From Saururus chinensis (taxonomy: Eukaryota > Streptophyta > Magnoliopsida > Piperales > Saururaceae), in contig CP141147.1 in the NCBI GenBank assembly GCA_035235625.1, positions 410,001-474,000 on the forward strand: DNA of 64,000 bases. The letters are read 5' to 3'. Positions within the stretch are counted from its first letter, which is position 1. Each line of letters opens with the position of its first letter. Shown here piece by piece: positions 47,684 to 59,548 of the stretch. Under the pieces are notes generated by a model that worked only from the letters and a program-made list of their open reading frames with translations, was not told where the DNA came from and searched no databases. Position numbers and translations under genes: made by a program.

Positions 47684-47790
47684 GGATAGATTTTCAAATG
47701 ATATTGGACGTGTGCATACTCTCTATTTGCATGAAACAACGAGATAGATTTTCAAATGATCTTGGAAGTGTGCATTCTCTCTTGATAAAA
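47684..47790 (+). repeat. Imperfect tandem duplication
   Basis: GATAGATTTTCAAATGAT followed by a TTGGA(C/A)GTGTGCAT(A/T)CTCTCT segment occurs at about 47684 and again at about 47743, a period of about 59 bp. Shorter echoes (GTGTGCATAAAACA) follow to about 47860. Noncoding. Confidence 0.7.
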
Positions 47791-48158
47791 GTGTGCATAA
47801 AACACCCAACATGAAGTAGAGATAAGTATGAGGGCACAATACGTGTGCATAAAACAACCAACGTGAAGCATGAGGTTATCATAGGAATTTAATGATATAA
47901 CATATGGCTAAAATCGGAATTAATAGTTTAAATTAAAGGTAAAATAGTTAAAATTTAAAAGTTCTATAGTACACTAATTGTTTTATATTATATATAAAAT
48001 AATATGATATGATATGATACAAGGTTTAATTAAGTGAGACAATAATTGGCCAATATGAGGCATGGTTAAGTGAGATCACTTAATTGGATGTCATTGTTGT
48101 GTCAACAACCATGATTGGAATTAATGGTAATTAGAAATATGAACTAATCAACCAAATA

Positions 48159-48346
48159 CTCCTTCTATCCCATATTTATTGTTTACATTTTAAAAAAATT
48201 CTTCTATATCAATTGTCGTATTTCATGTTATCCTTCCCAAGGTAATTAGTAGATAAGAGTAAAAAGTTGATAAATTAATTTCTTTAAATATCACATTTGA
48301 AAACGTTTTTTTAAATGTCAACAGTTAATATGGAACAGAGGGTGTT
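48159..48346. mobile_element. Stowaway-like MITE, copy 1
   Basis: About 188 bp with ends CTCCTTCTATCCCATATT and AATATGGAACAGAGGGTG, close to the Stowaway (Tc1/mariner) terminus CTCCCTCCGTCCC. TA flanks both sides. Internal phrases (TATTTCATGTTATCCTTCCCA, AATATCACATTTGAAAAC) are shared with the next MITE. Confidence 0.75.
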
Positions 48347-48399
48347 ACTTCCATCTTCCGTAAGGAACCCTCCCAGTCATTTGTGGGGCTACACATATA

Positions 48400-48586
48400 C
48401 TCTTTCCGTGGGTTTAAAAAAATTTATCCCGTATTGTCTTATTTCATGTTATCCTTCTCATAATAATTAATTAACGGATAGTGAAAAAAGTTAGTATATG
48501 GAGTAAAAAGCTTAAAACTAGCTTTTATAAATATCACATTTGAAACTATTTTTTCAAGTGCAAATACCGAATATGGGACAAGGGAG
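48400..48586. mobile_element. Stowaway-like MITE, copy 2
   Basis: About 187 bp, ends CTCTTTCCGTGGG and GAATATGGGACAAGGGAG, flanked by TA (48398-48399, 48587-48588). Same family and orientation as 48159-48346, separated by only about 50 bp. Both lie downstream of the SDE3 gene. Confidence 0.78.
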
Positions 48587-49002
48587 TATCAGACTGGTCG
48601 CAGGACCCAAAAACAGCCCAAATTGCGGGTTTCAAACTCAGAGACCTGTAAGCCAAATGCACCTGTCATCACACACTCATATAGTTTGAGCTTCATAGCC
48701 TCAGCTTGATTTAAAAAATAAGGGAAAGCTTCATGGCCTCTGCTTGATTTAGAAAATGAGGGAAATTATAAGGGGAGGAAGATCGTGGTGTCCTCAAATG
48801 GTCTTGTTGAAGTATTTCTTAATGACACTGGGAAACTGGCGAGTTCACCAAACATCAGTCACTATTTGTCGTACATTAGAAGGTGCAAACTTCAGAATAT
48901 CAGCCATCCAGTTCATATATGCAGTAAGATGTATAAAATTGGACTTCATAACTGCCCATTCCCATATCAAAACGACTATTTCATGAGATTCCTCATGTAG
49001 CT

Positions 49003-52000
49003 CTAGGTCCAACCATCTTCCCATTTCCCTTCATCGAAACAGGGCTGAGGGATATCAACTTCCCATGGCTTCAGACCAGAACCATCCACTTCCCCAGAAC
49101 TATCATTTTCCATAGGAAACATGTTATTTGATTCCTCATCCAATCCTTGTCGCCCTACATCATGCACGGGGAATTGATCAAGGAAGCCAGATTTCTCATT
49201 CAAAACAAGTTTTTTTGCCATAAAAGAAGAAATTTGATCAGCAGTACCGAATTTCTTACACCAATCACCTTCCTGTGTAATAAGATCAGCACCATTTGAA
49301 CTATCTTCCCATTCTTCACTTTCTCCGCCATTCCCAGATATATGATCTGCTTCCCTCCATTCATCACCCCCATCCCCCGCAGAGCATTCCAGTTCCTTCA
49401 TGGCCTCGTTCCTATTATCTTCACTCACTGGAGTGAGGCAGAAATCAGTAAATGATGGAGGTGGAATAGGACAACCGATATAAGAGTTATTGTCTGAGCA
49501 ATATCTTAGTAGCTTGTCCCAATATATGTCCTGCCAAATTAGTCAAAAAATCAGCGGATGCTTTCCCAACACCGAACACAAGAATACAAGCATTCAGCAT
49601 TTATACATGTGTGCCATAAAAGTTTAATAGCTTTATATTGAAACAATAGAATGAAGCAAATGGCAGACTAGAGAGAATTTAAACCAACAGAGGAAAACAC
49701 CAAAAATATACAATAAATTACGAAAAACAGCAACACAACAAAGATAAGTTATTTAGAGTAGGCACACCTTTGTGATAATATGAGGGTTCCCAACAATAAT
49801 AAGTAAAGATTTGGCACGAGTGACAGCAACATTAAACCTCCTAGGGTTAGTAAGAAAACCCAAACTGTGTCGACTATCCAGTTCATTATGCTTCACAGTT
49901 GATCTAACTGTCGAAATGATGATAATTCTCTTCTCTTGTCCCTGAAATTGCTCCACACTCCCAACCTTAATACCTTCCATTTCTAGTTCTTCCAGGCCTC
50001 TTTTGATTTTCGCCACTTGCTGTCGATAAGGAGTTACCACTCCAATATCTTCCTCACACAAGTCAGAGACCTCAGTTAATTTCCTTATCATTTCAACAAC
50101 TTTAGTAGCCTCAACACGGTTAAACCATGAGGGGTTACAACCCTCCCTCTCATCACATCCTTGAATGCCTACAAAAAGAACAGGAAAATCTTTGCACGGG
50201 AGATCTCTCCAGTTGCTTAAAGACAAATCTGTCTCCTCTTTGCATGCCAAGAGCTCCCCTTTGTAGAAAAGCTCTGAGGGAAGTTTTAAAATGGCCTGGT
50301 GACAGCGGTAATTCCTAACCAGTTTTGTCACAAAATTCTCATCCTCCTTGTAATAAGGTTCAAAATCAAATAGCCTCTCCAAATAAGATTTCCCTAACCC
50401 AAAACGCTCAGCTTCTCTGGAGTAGACAACGGGACCCAACTGCATAGGATCCCCAGCTAGCACAACAACTGTCTCTTTCCGGCAAAGATTACCAATCGGT
50501 ATCATGGCCTCAGGCTCTGAGGCTTGGCCAGCCTCATCCAGGAATATGTGTGAAAAGTGGCCTCTACGTATTCCCTCTGTAAAGAGGAGAGAAGCACTCA
50601 TATATGTACATATGATGATCATGTATCGCAATAAGGCACTTAGTGGTGGGCACTTAAAAACCATGTTGTCAGAAAAACAGTATCGAAGAATTTCAGGTTG
50701 AACATCTTCATAGGGACGACTGGTTGCATTGAGTCGAAATATCTCAGTCTCATGGACAAATCTCATCTCCTTGTTGACCAATTTCTCTAGCACATGGTCT
50801 GCAGCACTATTTGAAGCAGCACAAACAAGAATTCTAGCACTTTTGGGTCCCTTCCTGGTCTTGTAGAGTTGAAGAATTGCCTCAATTATTGTCATGGTTT
50901 TTCCAGTACCAGGTGGACCATGAATCACATATGGTGGCGCACCTCTGCAACCAATTATCATTTCAACGGAAGTCATCTGCTCCTCATTGAGGTTTATGTT
51001 CTGAGGCACAAAGGGGGATGTTCGTATAATCCTCGGTGAACAAGATGGGAAAAGAAACTCAGAATCTAAACCTTTTCTGGCCACTTCAATAGCTTGATGA
51101 CGCCGCCTTATTGTAACCCGATCGTAGGCAAATGTTATATTGTATAAGCTTTTATTATTATGCTTCTTGTGAAATTCATCTGCGAACATCAGAAGCACTT
51201 CATCTGCCTCAACCCGTTGTATGCTACCCTACAAAAGGACATGCTAAAAATTAAGTCCATACATGATTTTTGTTTTGGCTAGGCCGTACAATATAAAAAT
51301 CAAATAAATACTATTAACTCAACTCTGTAAAGGTTACAACCAATAAACTGAGTGGTCCCCACTAGATGGGTTGATGTTGCATGACCCAAATATCAGATGG
51401 TGGAAAACCCTTCACAACTTCAAGTAAAGATCTTTTAAAATTTTGTGACCACAGGGTTAGTCTCTCGATGTTCATTCCACTGAAGTTCATTTCATGAGCT
51501 CCATAATGAGTTTTGTGCAAGCAAGATTGGCAATTCTAAGAAAATAAATCCATACCTGATATGGCGAAGTCTTGCTATCATCGTTATCAGCAAATTTAAC
51601 AAATACATAATCTCCAGAAACAAGTGATGGCCTCTTCTCAGCCAAACCTGGAACTTCAAGAGTCAAATAATTACCCCTTCTCCTCATGGTAACACATTCC
51701 ATATCATGTTGCCTCATCTCTTCCTATCAAATAAAAGTTTATAATGTTAAAGATAATGACAGAAATTGAGGCAGAGAAGCATAGAACAACTTTTGTCAGA
51801 AAATTGACAAATACCTCTAGATGGATTTCTTCCATCATAAGTAAATGACGGAAAAAGTTGGCATAGTTATCTGAAGTCAGTCCTTCCAATAAAACATCTG
51901 GGGCGTTCTTACTATTGATTAAGTCTCTAATCTCAGCCGGTATCGGGAACTTCGGAAGGAAGTACCTAGCGGAGGAGCAGGAGGCTGCTCTGGGAGCACG

Positions 52001-52597
52001 AGGACCCACCACATAATTCTCGCAGGAAAAGCGCTTTTTCCTCGTGGGACGTAAATAAGGTTTGTTAGATGCCAATGATAACGAAACCTCATTGTCTCCT
52101 AGAAGAAAAACCACTCGCTCAAGCCTATCATCTGCCACATCAAAATGTATAATGGCATTGTGCAAACCAATTTCTTTTGGCTTGCAAGATAGCCAAATCT
52201 TCAGAGTTTGAAATGGCTGCAGTACCCTATCCTCCAACGACTGGCACTCCAAGAAGCCATTTTTAGCTTCCATATCACATGCAGAAGGCGGGGGTTCCAT
52301 TAATGAGAGTGTGTATGAGCCTTCAGGATTGGAAGAATAAATTTTGATACGCCATAGCTCAATAGGGTCTTCAGTAGTGTTTGTAAGAGTGATCACATCT
52401 GTCTTTCTCTCTCCCACTAAAGCTGATTGGGGTTTACCATCGACAAAAGGAAAAGGGGACGATATAATGACAGGCCCCTCATTGAAGCAGCAATCTATGG
52501 CAGGTTTTTCACACTCAAAATCTAAAAATTCAGATTCAGGCTTGTCTCCCAGAACTGAATAATTGTCGTCCCAATCGTCATCTTTATTTGAACCCAT
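49003..52597 (-). CDS. SDE3: SDE3-type RNA helicase (MOV10-like, SF1/Upf1-type)
   Basis: Four exons on the minus strand: 52597-51815, 51723-51556, 51228-49768 and 49530-49003. All junctions are phase 0 with GT/AG ends, giving 979 residues (Arabidopsis SDE3 is of similar length). The N-terminal part carries SDE3-like segments ([27 protein letters not shown]). Helicase motifs are in order: Walker A GPPGTGKT at about 421, [10 protein letters not shown] at about 548, [28 protein letters not shown] at about 740 and [13 protein letters not shown] at about 778. The last exon is an acidic tail with Trp in DEW, EEW, GDW, KPW and KWEDGW, like the GW/WG AGO-binding tail of SDE3. The family acts in the cytoplasm in post-transcriptional silencing and secondary siRNA amplification with RDR6. 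The start codon gives the family N terminus ([18 protein letters not shown]). Confidence 0.93.
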
Positions 52598-53767
52598 TGC
52601 TGGTTGAGGCGATTGCTCAATTAATCTTCGGAAGTAAAACAAAATTGCAATATTGAATAGCTATCAAAAGCAAGGCCTATATATAAAAGGGAAAAATAAA
52701 CAGCATGGTCAATAGTAATAGCAGAGCATCATTGGCAATTGAGTGAATAAAAAACACAGAACAATGCAGCATTTACTTTTATTTTATTTTGGCTAAATGC
52801 AATGAAGAAATTAAATAAAACTGATAAAGACAGGAAACACCAATTTCAAGTGAAACGAAGTAGGAAAGGATACGTATGTACAAAAACTCTCTCTAAAGTA
52901 GTAGAGTCTCGGTGTAACGAATTTCCAGGGAGAAATCAAGATCAACAGTACAAACGCACACGCAAGTACAAAACTGATTACGGTAAGAAGATATCAAAAA
53001 AAGGAGCAGTTAAAGAACCAAACTGTTCACTGCCTCTTTCCTCAATGTTGTGCAGGAAAACAACTATCAACCAAAAATAATACTGTAAACAAATACCAAT
53101 TTTCTATTATACGAAAATTGCACGAAAAATCACGGAGACTGGAACCAGAAAAACATAGGCTACAATTACATCTTTCTTTCTAAAAACCAAAGGAAGATCT
53201 CACTTTTTTTTCCGCTGACAAACACGATGGAAAGGGAGAATGAAAATGATTCGAATCATCAAACAAAGAAAATGAAATCCCAAAGAATGACGGAAAACGG
53301 CTTCTGTCATCCACCAAAAGTACAAAATCAGCCGATACCTTAATGTCGACTGGAGTATAGACAACAAGCAGAGCAGAGCAGAGGAAAGTGTGACAAACAT
53401 AGGCCTTCAATCTAATAATAATGCTTTGGGCCTGCCTATCATCCCCACCCCGCACCGCCCTCCCCCCCCCCCCCGGCAGTCCACACCCCCACTTCTCTCC
53501 TCCGTCGTAACTCGTACTTCGTAATACCAAATTAGCAATCCCGCTCCCCTTCCCTACGCGATGCCTTTCTCTAAATCAAATCAAAACATCGCATCTAGCC
53601 TCTGTTTTTCCTCTGACTAGCCCACTCTAAAATATATGTATATAAAGCGGCACTGCCCCCCCCCCCCTGTGTAGAACCCCTTTGCTATAGAAAATTTAAC
53701 TCACATTTTTTAAGTGTACCTCTTGTACCCCATATAATTTTACTCATGTCCACCCCTAACACCCCAA
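52598..53767. other. 5' UTR and promoter region of SDE3
   Basis: The minus-strand 5' flank of SDE3. An acceptor-like TTTTACTTCCGAAG about 30 nt upstream of the ATG hints at a 5'-UTR intron. Poly-C runs occur on the plus strand at about 53461-53474 and 53656-53667. Transcription probably starts within 52700-53600, but no TATA box can be singled out. Confidence 0.4.
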
Positions 53768-54160
53768 AATTTATAGAGGTTTTTTTAGTAGGTGGTATTT
53801 TTCACCAAATAAAACTGATTTTGATGGAGATCTTAGGTCCCCGTCAAATTTTATATATTGTGGCGGTGACCACCCCCTGCTAGAAATTTTTCAAAAGTTT
53901 AAAGTTTCGTGACAGGGGGTACCTCTCGATAAATAAAACTATATTATACAGGGAACAAAGGTTCTTATCAATGTCTGTATATTGTGGCAGTGACCTCTCC
54001 CTGCCAGAAACCATCCAAAATTTTAAAAAACCTTTAGAGGTTTCTTGGCGGGGGATATCGTCCGTCAAATAAAACTTATTTGTACGGAGACCGTAGTTTC
54101 CCCATCATATTCTACATAGTTTGTCGGTGACCACCCCCCGTTAGAAATCATTTAGAAATT
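53768..54160 (+). repeat. Three diverged tandem repeats of about 125-135 bp
   Basis: Each unit has TTTA(T/G)AGGTTT-like start, AAATAAAACT in the middle and GG(C/T)(G/A)GTGACC(A/T)C(C/T)CCC(T/C)G(C/T)(T/C)AGAAA near the end (ends near 53890, 54015 and 54155). Noncoding. It lies upstream of SDE3 and just outside element B. Confidence 0.7.
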
Positions 54161-54449
54161 TTCCAAATAAGCAGCAAGGCAAGGGGAGAGGGAAAAAGAT
54201 CATGGAAGAAGAGCCACAAACGAAGGGGAAGAAGAAAAATGGTTGGGGAAGAGGAGCCACAAGCGATAGGGGGAGATGGAAGAGCTCATGCTGGAGGGAG
54301 AAGATTGAGAATGGGCAATGAAAGAGAAAAAAATAAAATTAAAATGAATAGTGGGGGATGGGGGGGTATTTAGTAATTTGTTTAATTTTTCTGGGGTGTG
54401 TAAAGTATGGGGGGGCTTGAGTAAAAATTGGGGGGGAATAGGTGCATTC
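54161..54449. other. G/A-rich DNA between tandem repeats and element B
   Basis: Purine-rich on the plus strand (GAAGAAGAGCCACAA, GGGGAAGAAGAAAAATGG) with a GGGGGATGGGGGGG run. No gene recognised. Confidence 0.35.
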
Positions 54450-54925
54450 TTTTTCATATTACCTAACCTAAGATACAAATATTTTATATTTCTTGATTTT
54501 GTAAAAATTATTCCATAGAATTTGGGTTTACATGATATTTTTTAAAAAAAAGACCAGAATACCTCTGCAACAAGGTTTAGGGTTTAAAATCATGTAAACC
54601 AGTCGCGACGACGCATAAGCAAATAGGAGATCTGAGCTCAATGGTGATTTGCAATTTTCACCCAGCGATTCCCATCAACAACAAATTATAATTTCTATCT
54701 AGTAATTATCGGCCTCTCTTACTTCATCGGTGATCACTCTTCTCTGATTTTTGTCTAAAAATTTTTAACCACATAAACTATATATCCCTACAAAAGATAT
54801 CAGGATGACACCTATAACTCCAAAAATAAATCTTTTGGGACTATATGGGGAGAGCAAGGCTATATAAGAATGAAAAAAGATATGGATGATAAGGAAGGAC
54901 ACTGTAGAATAGCCATGATGGCCTT

Positions 54926-56094
54926 TGTCACGGGTGCGAAGCTGTGCCTAGCGTTCACTCTAGTGACGGCCTGGCCGCACCTTGCAACCCGCAGCAAATT
55001 CTCTTGACCTTCCCACTCATATGCACAAGGAGGAAGAAGATATCAGCAACAAAACGTTGTCTTTGTGCAAAGGGGCTCCGCCCTGTGCTATAGTGCTTCA
55101 GTCCATCAAAACAAGGCAGGGAGAGGCAAGGTTGAATAACAAGGGTCAAAATCTTCCATGGCTGCCTAACGCCCTCCCTTAAATAGGCTCAGACCATGCC
55201 GAGTCCTAATGCAACTAGTATATACAAGTCCCACCCATACAATAGTTTGCTCCCTATCAAACTCTCCCCCCTTAAGCAAGTCGCTTATTGTTAAATTTTA
55301 ATTATTTACTCGCAAGTGCACGAATCTATAGTAGTTAAGCGGCTAAATCGAGTGTCAATCCCACAGAGACTTGAAATTAGAAAACCAAATTTAATCTAAC
55401 TCAAGCAAACTCTAATCTAGTTAACAAATATAAATATAATAATTAGACTAAAGTAACTAACAAAAGCAAATAAGAGTTTAAAGACAATTAAACTATCTAA
55501 ATCCAAATTCTAAAGCTTTAATCTAAGAATAAGAAAGTAATGCAAAATAAATAAAACACTATCAAATAAGCAAAATACTAAGGCATAGGAATCCACATTC
55601 ATTAAATCATAGAAACTCATAAGCATGATCATTGATCATATTTCCACATCATCTCATAATAATCTAAAATTCAATCTTCGTTATTATGGAAAATATCATC
55701 ATTAAGCTCTCATGTATAATAAAAAATATATTGTTCCTCATCAATTCAATGGATTAAAATCAAGTCATTAATTGTATCCACAATTTACAAATCACAACTA
55801 ATACCCAATTTCAATATTAAACAAGACAAAACTAAGTAAGAAACTAATGAAAACCAATTTAAATCATGAGAGAAGCATGACTAAACTTATATCCAAATCA
55901 ATCTCATTAATTAAAGAGGTAGAAACAATTAACATTAAATCCATCATTAAGAAAAATTAATCAAGTTTCATAATCATGAAATTCTATAATTTAATGAAGT
56001 TTCATCAAAGCCTTAGCAAAGATTTCTTTAGCTACTCGCCAAGCCTAAGGGGTTTCCGCCCCTTTTCTCTATGAGATTGTTTGAGGGGCTAACA
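54926..56094 (-). repeat. 3' LTR of the chromovirus, with a replaced segment
   Basis: Matches the 5' LTR at both ends. Between about 55282 and 56037, some 750 bp of unrelated AT-rich sequence stand where the 5' LTR has about 340 bp (61120-61457). The foreign part starts TGTTAAATTTTAATTATTTACTCG and holds AAGTGCACGAATC and TCAATCCCACAGAGACTT, typical of another LTR-type repeat related to 28937-29787. Confidence 0.75.
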
Positions 56095-56107
56095 GACCTC
56101 CCCCAAC
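56095..56107 (-). promoter_or_regulatory. Polypurine tract of the chromovirus
   Basis: The minus strand reads GGTTGGGGGAGGTC directly before the 3' LTR start TGTTAGCCCC, the expected position and composition of the plus-strand primer. Confidence 0.65.
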
Positions 56108-56309
56108 CAATCTGCTCGATGTCCTCATTGAGACTAAGTACTCCGCGACTTTGTCTTCGAAGTGTCACAATTTGATGTCTCGCTCCCGGCTGTTCTCCAT
56201 CTCTGGAAGTCCCTTCCACTTAACCAAGTAGAAGATCCTTCAATTTTTGTTGCTCATCCCTTCGACCCTCCGGTCTAGAATGACGTTAACCTCCTTCTCA
56301 AAATTGGTT
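56100..56309 (-). pseudogene. Chromodomain remnant at the end of pol
   Basis: Minus-strand translation gives VILDRRVEGMSNKN, a stop, then RIFYLVKWKGLPEMENSRE and an acidic-to-basic tail ending just before the 3' LTR. The I-L-D-x-R and Y-L-V-K-W-K-G-L-P core is that of chromodomains fused to integrase in chromoviruses, thought to guide insertion to heterochromatin. The Trp of the usual T-W-E motif is not preserved. Confidence 0.75.
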
Positions 56310-59300
56310 CTGATAGTAGGCAGTGCTCTCTTAGAGGTGCCTTTGCTGGAATCCTCTAAGCCTTCATGGAAAGGCTTCGGGAATCTAACATGAAAGATGG
56401 GGGGAATCTTGAACTACTCCAACAATTTGAGTTGGTATGCTAGCTGGCTAACTCTTCACTTCATCTCAAAGGGTCCGTCATATCTCTGGATGAGCCCTTT
56501 ATGTACAACCTTCCTTTGCAATTTCTTCCAAAGCTAGGGAGTTAGCTTCAGCATAACTCAGTCCCCAACCTAGAACTCAAGAGGCCTTCAATCCTTATCC
56601 GCATACTTCTTCATTCGCTTGACTGTTTTGGCCAAACAGTCTCGTGCCTCCTCCATCCTTTTTGTTTGCTCTCTGGTCAAGCGGTAAGTAGCATGACACC
56701 TGCCCCTTGTCCGTTGTAATGCAACATTTGCCGGCATAAGGGGTAGTTGGCCCATCGCCAACTCGAAAGGATTGCTGCCCGTCGCCAAGCTAGTATGCAA
56801 GTTATAGTAGAATTGGGCGATTTCCAGCAAGTCAACCCAATTGTTTTGGTTTGCCTCCACATAATGTCTCAAGTACTCCTCTAGAATAGCATTTACCCTC
56901 TCCATATGCCCATCTGTCTAAGGATGATTGCTGGTTGAAAAGTTGAGCTGAGTGCCCAACATCTCAAACAGTTGCGTCCAAAATCTACCCGCGAACTAGG
57001 TGTCTCCATTGCTAACAATGTCCGCTAGCAGACCCCAAAACTTCACAACGTTTCAGAAGAATAAGTTTGTTGTCGTCTCTAAGCTGCAAGTCTTTGGGGC
57101 TGCTATGAACATACCATACTTAGAAAAGCAGTCTACCACAACCATGAAAGACTCGTAGCCCTGCACAATCCATAAACTAGTGATGAAATTCATGGGCAAG
57201 CTGACCCAAAGTCTGTCTGGAATGGGAAGAGGCTGAAGCATGCCCACTTCCTTCTATCTCTCCATCTTGTTCTACTGGCAAACTATGCACGTCCTCACGT
57301 AGTGCTCCACATCTTTTAGCATTTGCGGCCAGAATTAATTCTGGGACAAGAGTGCATGAGTCCACTCTTGCCGAGGGTGACCCGTCCATGCGGAGTCATG
57401 AGTCTCCTTCAGCAATTGGCACCTCAAACCGCCAGCTAAGGGGATGTAAGGGCATCTGCCCTTCACATACAACATCCCCTCCTCCAACCAAAAGCACCGA
57501 GTCGACCAATCCTTTATAGGTTGGATCAGCCTAAGGCAGGCTTGATCCTTCTCTGTGGCTTCTTGTATCCAACCCAGCATGTCCCCTGAAACCTGCACCA
57601 ACACCACTGTCGTTGTCTCTGGGTCCATTCTAAGGGCATCAGCTACAATGTTGGCTTTGCCCAACTTGTACTCCAAAACAAAATTGAACTTAGCAAGGAA
57701 CTCCTGTCATCTTGCTTGCTTGGGCAAAAGCTTCTTCTGCATGGTGGAGTAGCTCGTGGCTACATTATCCGGACAATGAACTTCGCTCCCAGCAAGTTGT
57801 GCCTCCCTGTCCTAAGGCAATGGACGACTGTTGTCATCTCCTTCTCGTGGACTAAGTACCTTTGCTCGGTTTCATTGAGCTTACGGCTCTCAATGCAACA
57901 GGGTGAACTGACTGGATCAACACTCCTCCAATCGCCTGATTGAAAACATTAGTTTGCACCTCAAAAGGTGCATCGAACTTAGGGAGATTGAGGATTGGCT
58001 CAGAGGATATGGCATCCTTAAGTGGCTCAAATGTTGTTTGTCATGCCTCGGCCTAGCACCAAGGCTTGTCTTTCTTCAAGAGGTTAGTCAGTGCAGCAAC
58101 CTTCTTTGAATAATTCTTGATGAACCTTCAATAGTAGTTCGCAAGTCCAAGGAACAATCTCAACTCAGCAACCTTCGTTGGGACTGACCACTCCGCTATG
58201 GCCTTGACCTTCCTTCCATCCATCCTCACTCTTCCTTCCGATATGCAATGCCTGAAGGACATGATCTCCGTCTGGGCAAAGCAACAATCCTCAAGCTTCA
58301 GAAATAGATTATGATCCCTTAGTCTTTCCAGCATGATCCGAAGATTCCGATGTGTTCATCCAAGGATGTGTTGTACACCACTATGTCGTCAAGGTAGATG
58401 ACCACAAATCGATCAAGGTAGGGTCTGAATACGTCGTTCATCAAGGTACAGAATGTGGCTGGTGCGTTTGTCAAACCAAAGGGCATGACAAGGAACTCAA
58501 ACAGCCCGTAACGAGGCACCATCACTATCTTTGCCTCATTGCCCGCAACAATGCGCACCTGCCAATGGCCCAACCTAATATCAAGTTTGGAGAAATAGGA
58601 AGCCTTCGCTAACCTGTCGAACAAGTCAGCCACCAAGGGCACTGGGTACTTATTCTTCACCGTAATCTGATTTAGAGTTCGATAATCCACGCATAATCGA
58701 AGGGAACAATTTTGCTTCCTCTAAAATAGGACTGGTGCTCCATAGGGGCTTTGGATGGCCTGATGAATCCTGCCCTCAACAATTCCTCCAATTGCCTTTT
58801 GAGTTATGTCAATTCTAGTGGAGCCATGCGGTAGGAGCTCGGGCTAGAGGGCGAGCTCTTGGCAATAACTCTATAGCATGGTCAACAATGTATCGTGAGG
58901 GAAGGGTCTATGGTAGTTCATGTGGCATTACATTCGCAAATTCTATTAGCAAGTTCCCTACTTTCTCCAGAACGACCCCTGCTGTTTCCTCCTCTATCTC
59001 CACTGTTAAGACCAAATATGTCTTGTGGACTTGCTTGAGGCCCTTCATGCATTGGAGGGCAGGCACAACCTGCACCTCAGTTTCGCCTTTGCTCTTAGCA
59101 ATAAAGCAGAGAATTCTCTCATCGCCAATGAAGATACCCTTGAGATAAGGCATCACGGACACCTTCGCTTTTCTCAAGAAGTCAAGCCCAAGGATCAGTT
59201 CAAAGTTGTCAAGATGAACGACAATGAAGCTCACCTTGCTCGTCCATTCTCCGATCCGCACCCATAGGTCATTGACCACTCCTAGGACAAGGATACCTCT

Positions 59301-59548
59301 GAGTTAACGCCTTGATCCTTCATCATCTTGAGGCCCCAGACCTCCATGCACCGGTTTGCTAGGAAATTAAGTGAGGCACCGGTGTCGACCATTGCCTGCA
59401 ACGACTGCTTATCCAAAATAGCATCCACGTACATCAACCCACTATAATCCGCCTTCTCCTTATGGATAGCGCTAACAATCTGCAACGGGTTCATACTAGA
59501 TGGGATCTCCTCTTTGTCCGAAGAGGACTCGTCCTCAGCTACCAACAC
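56310..59548 (-). pseudogene. Chromovirus pol: protease, RT, RNase H, integrase, degenerate
   Basis: Protease motif MVDTGASLNFLANR at about 59360-59400. RT has DYRTLNQITVKNKYPVP at the top of 58690, then MPFGLTNAPATFCTLMN and an intact YLDD at 58385-58396. The RT thumb and RNase H follow, including [14 protein letters not shown] and FLGLANYY. The integrase zinc-binding part has THDSAWTGHP and CIVCQ. In the integrase core two expected catalytic Asp positions read Asn: MNFITSL where MDFI is usual, and VSNGDT where SD is usual. The Glu-bearing helix (ERVNAILEEYLRHYV) remains. Several stops and frame changes separate the pieces. Confidence 0.85.

Noticed and set aside
49003..52642. Plus-strand open frames at 50127-50318, 50504-50701 and 52344-52562
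   Set aside because: They are antisense shadows of the SDE3 exons.
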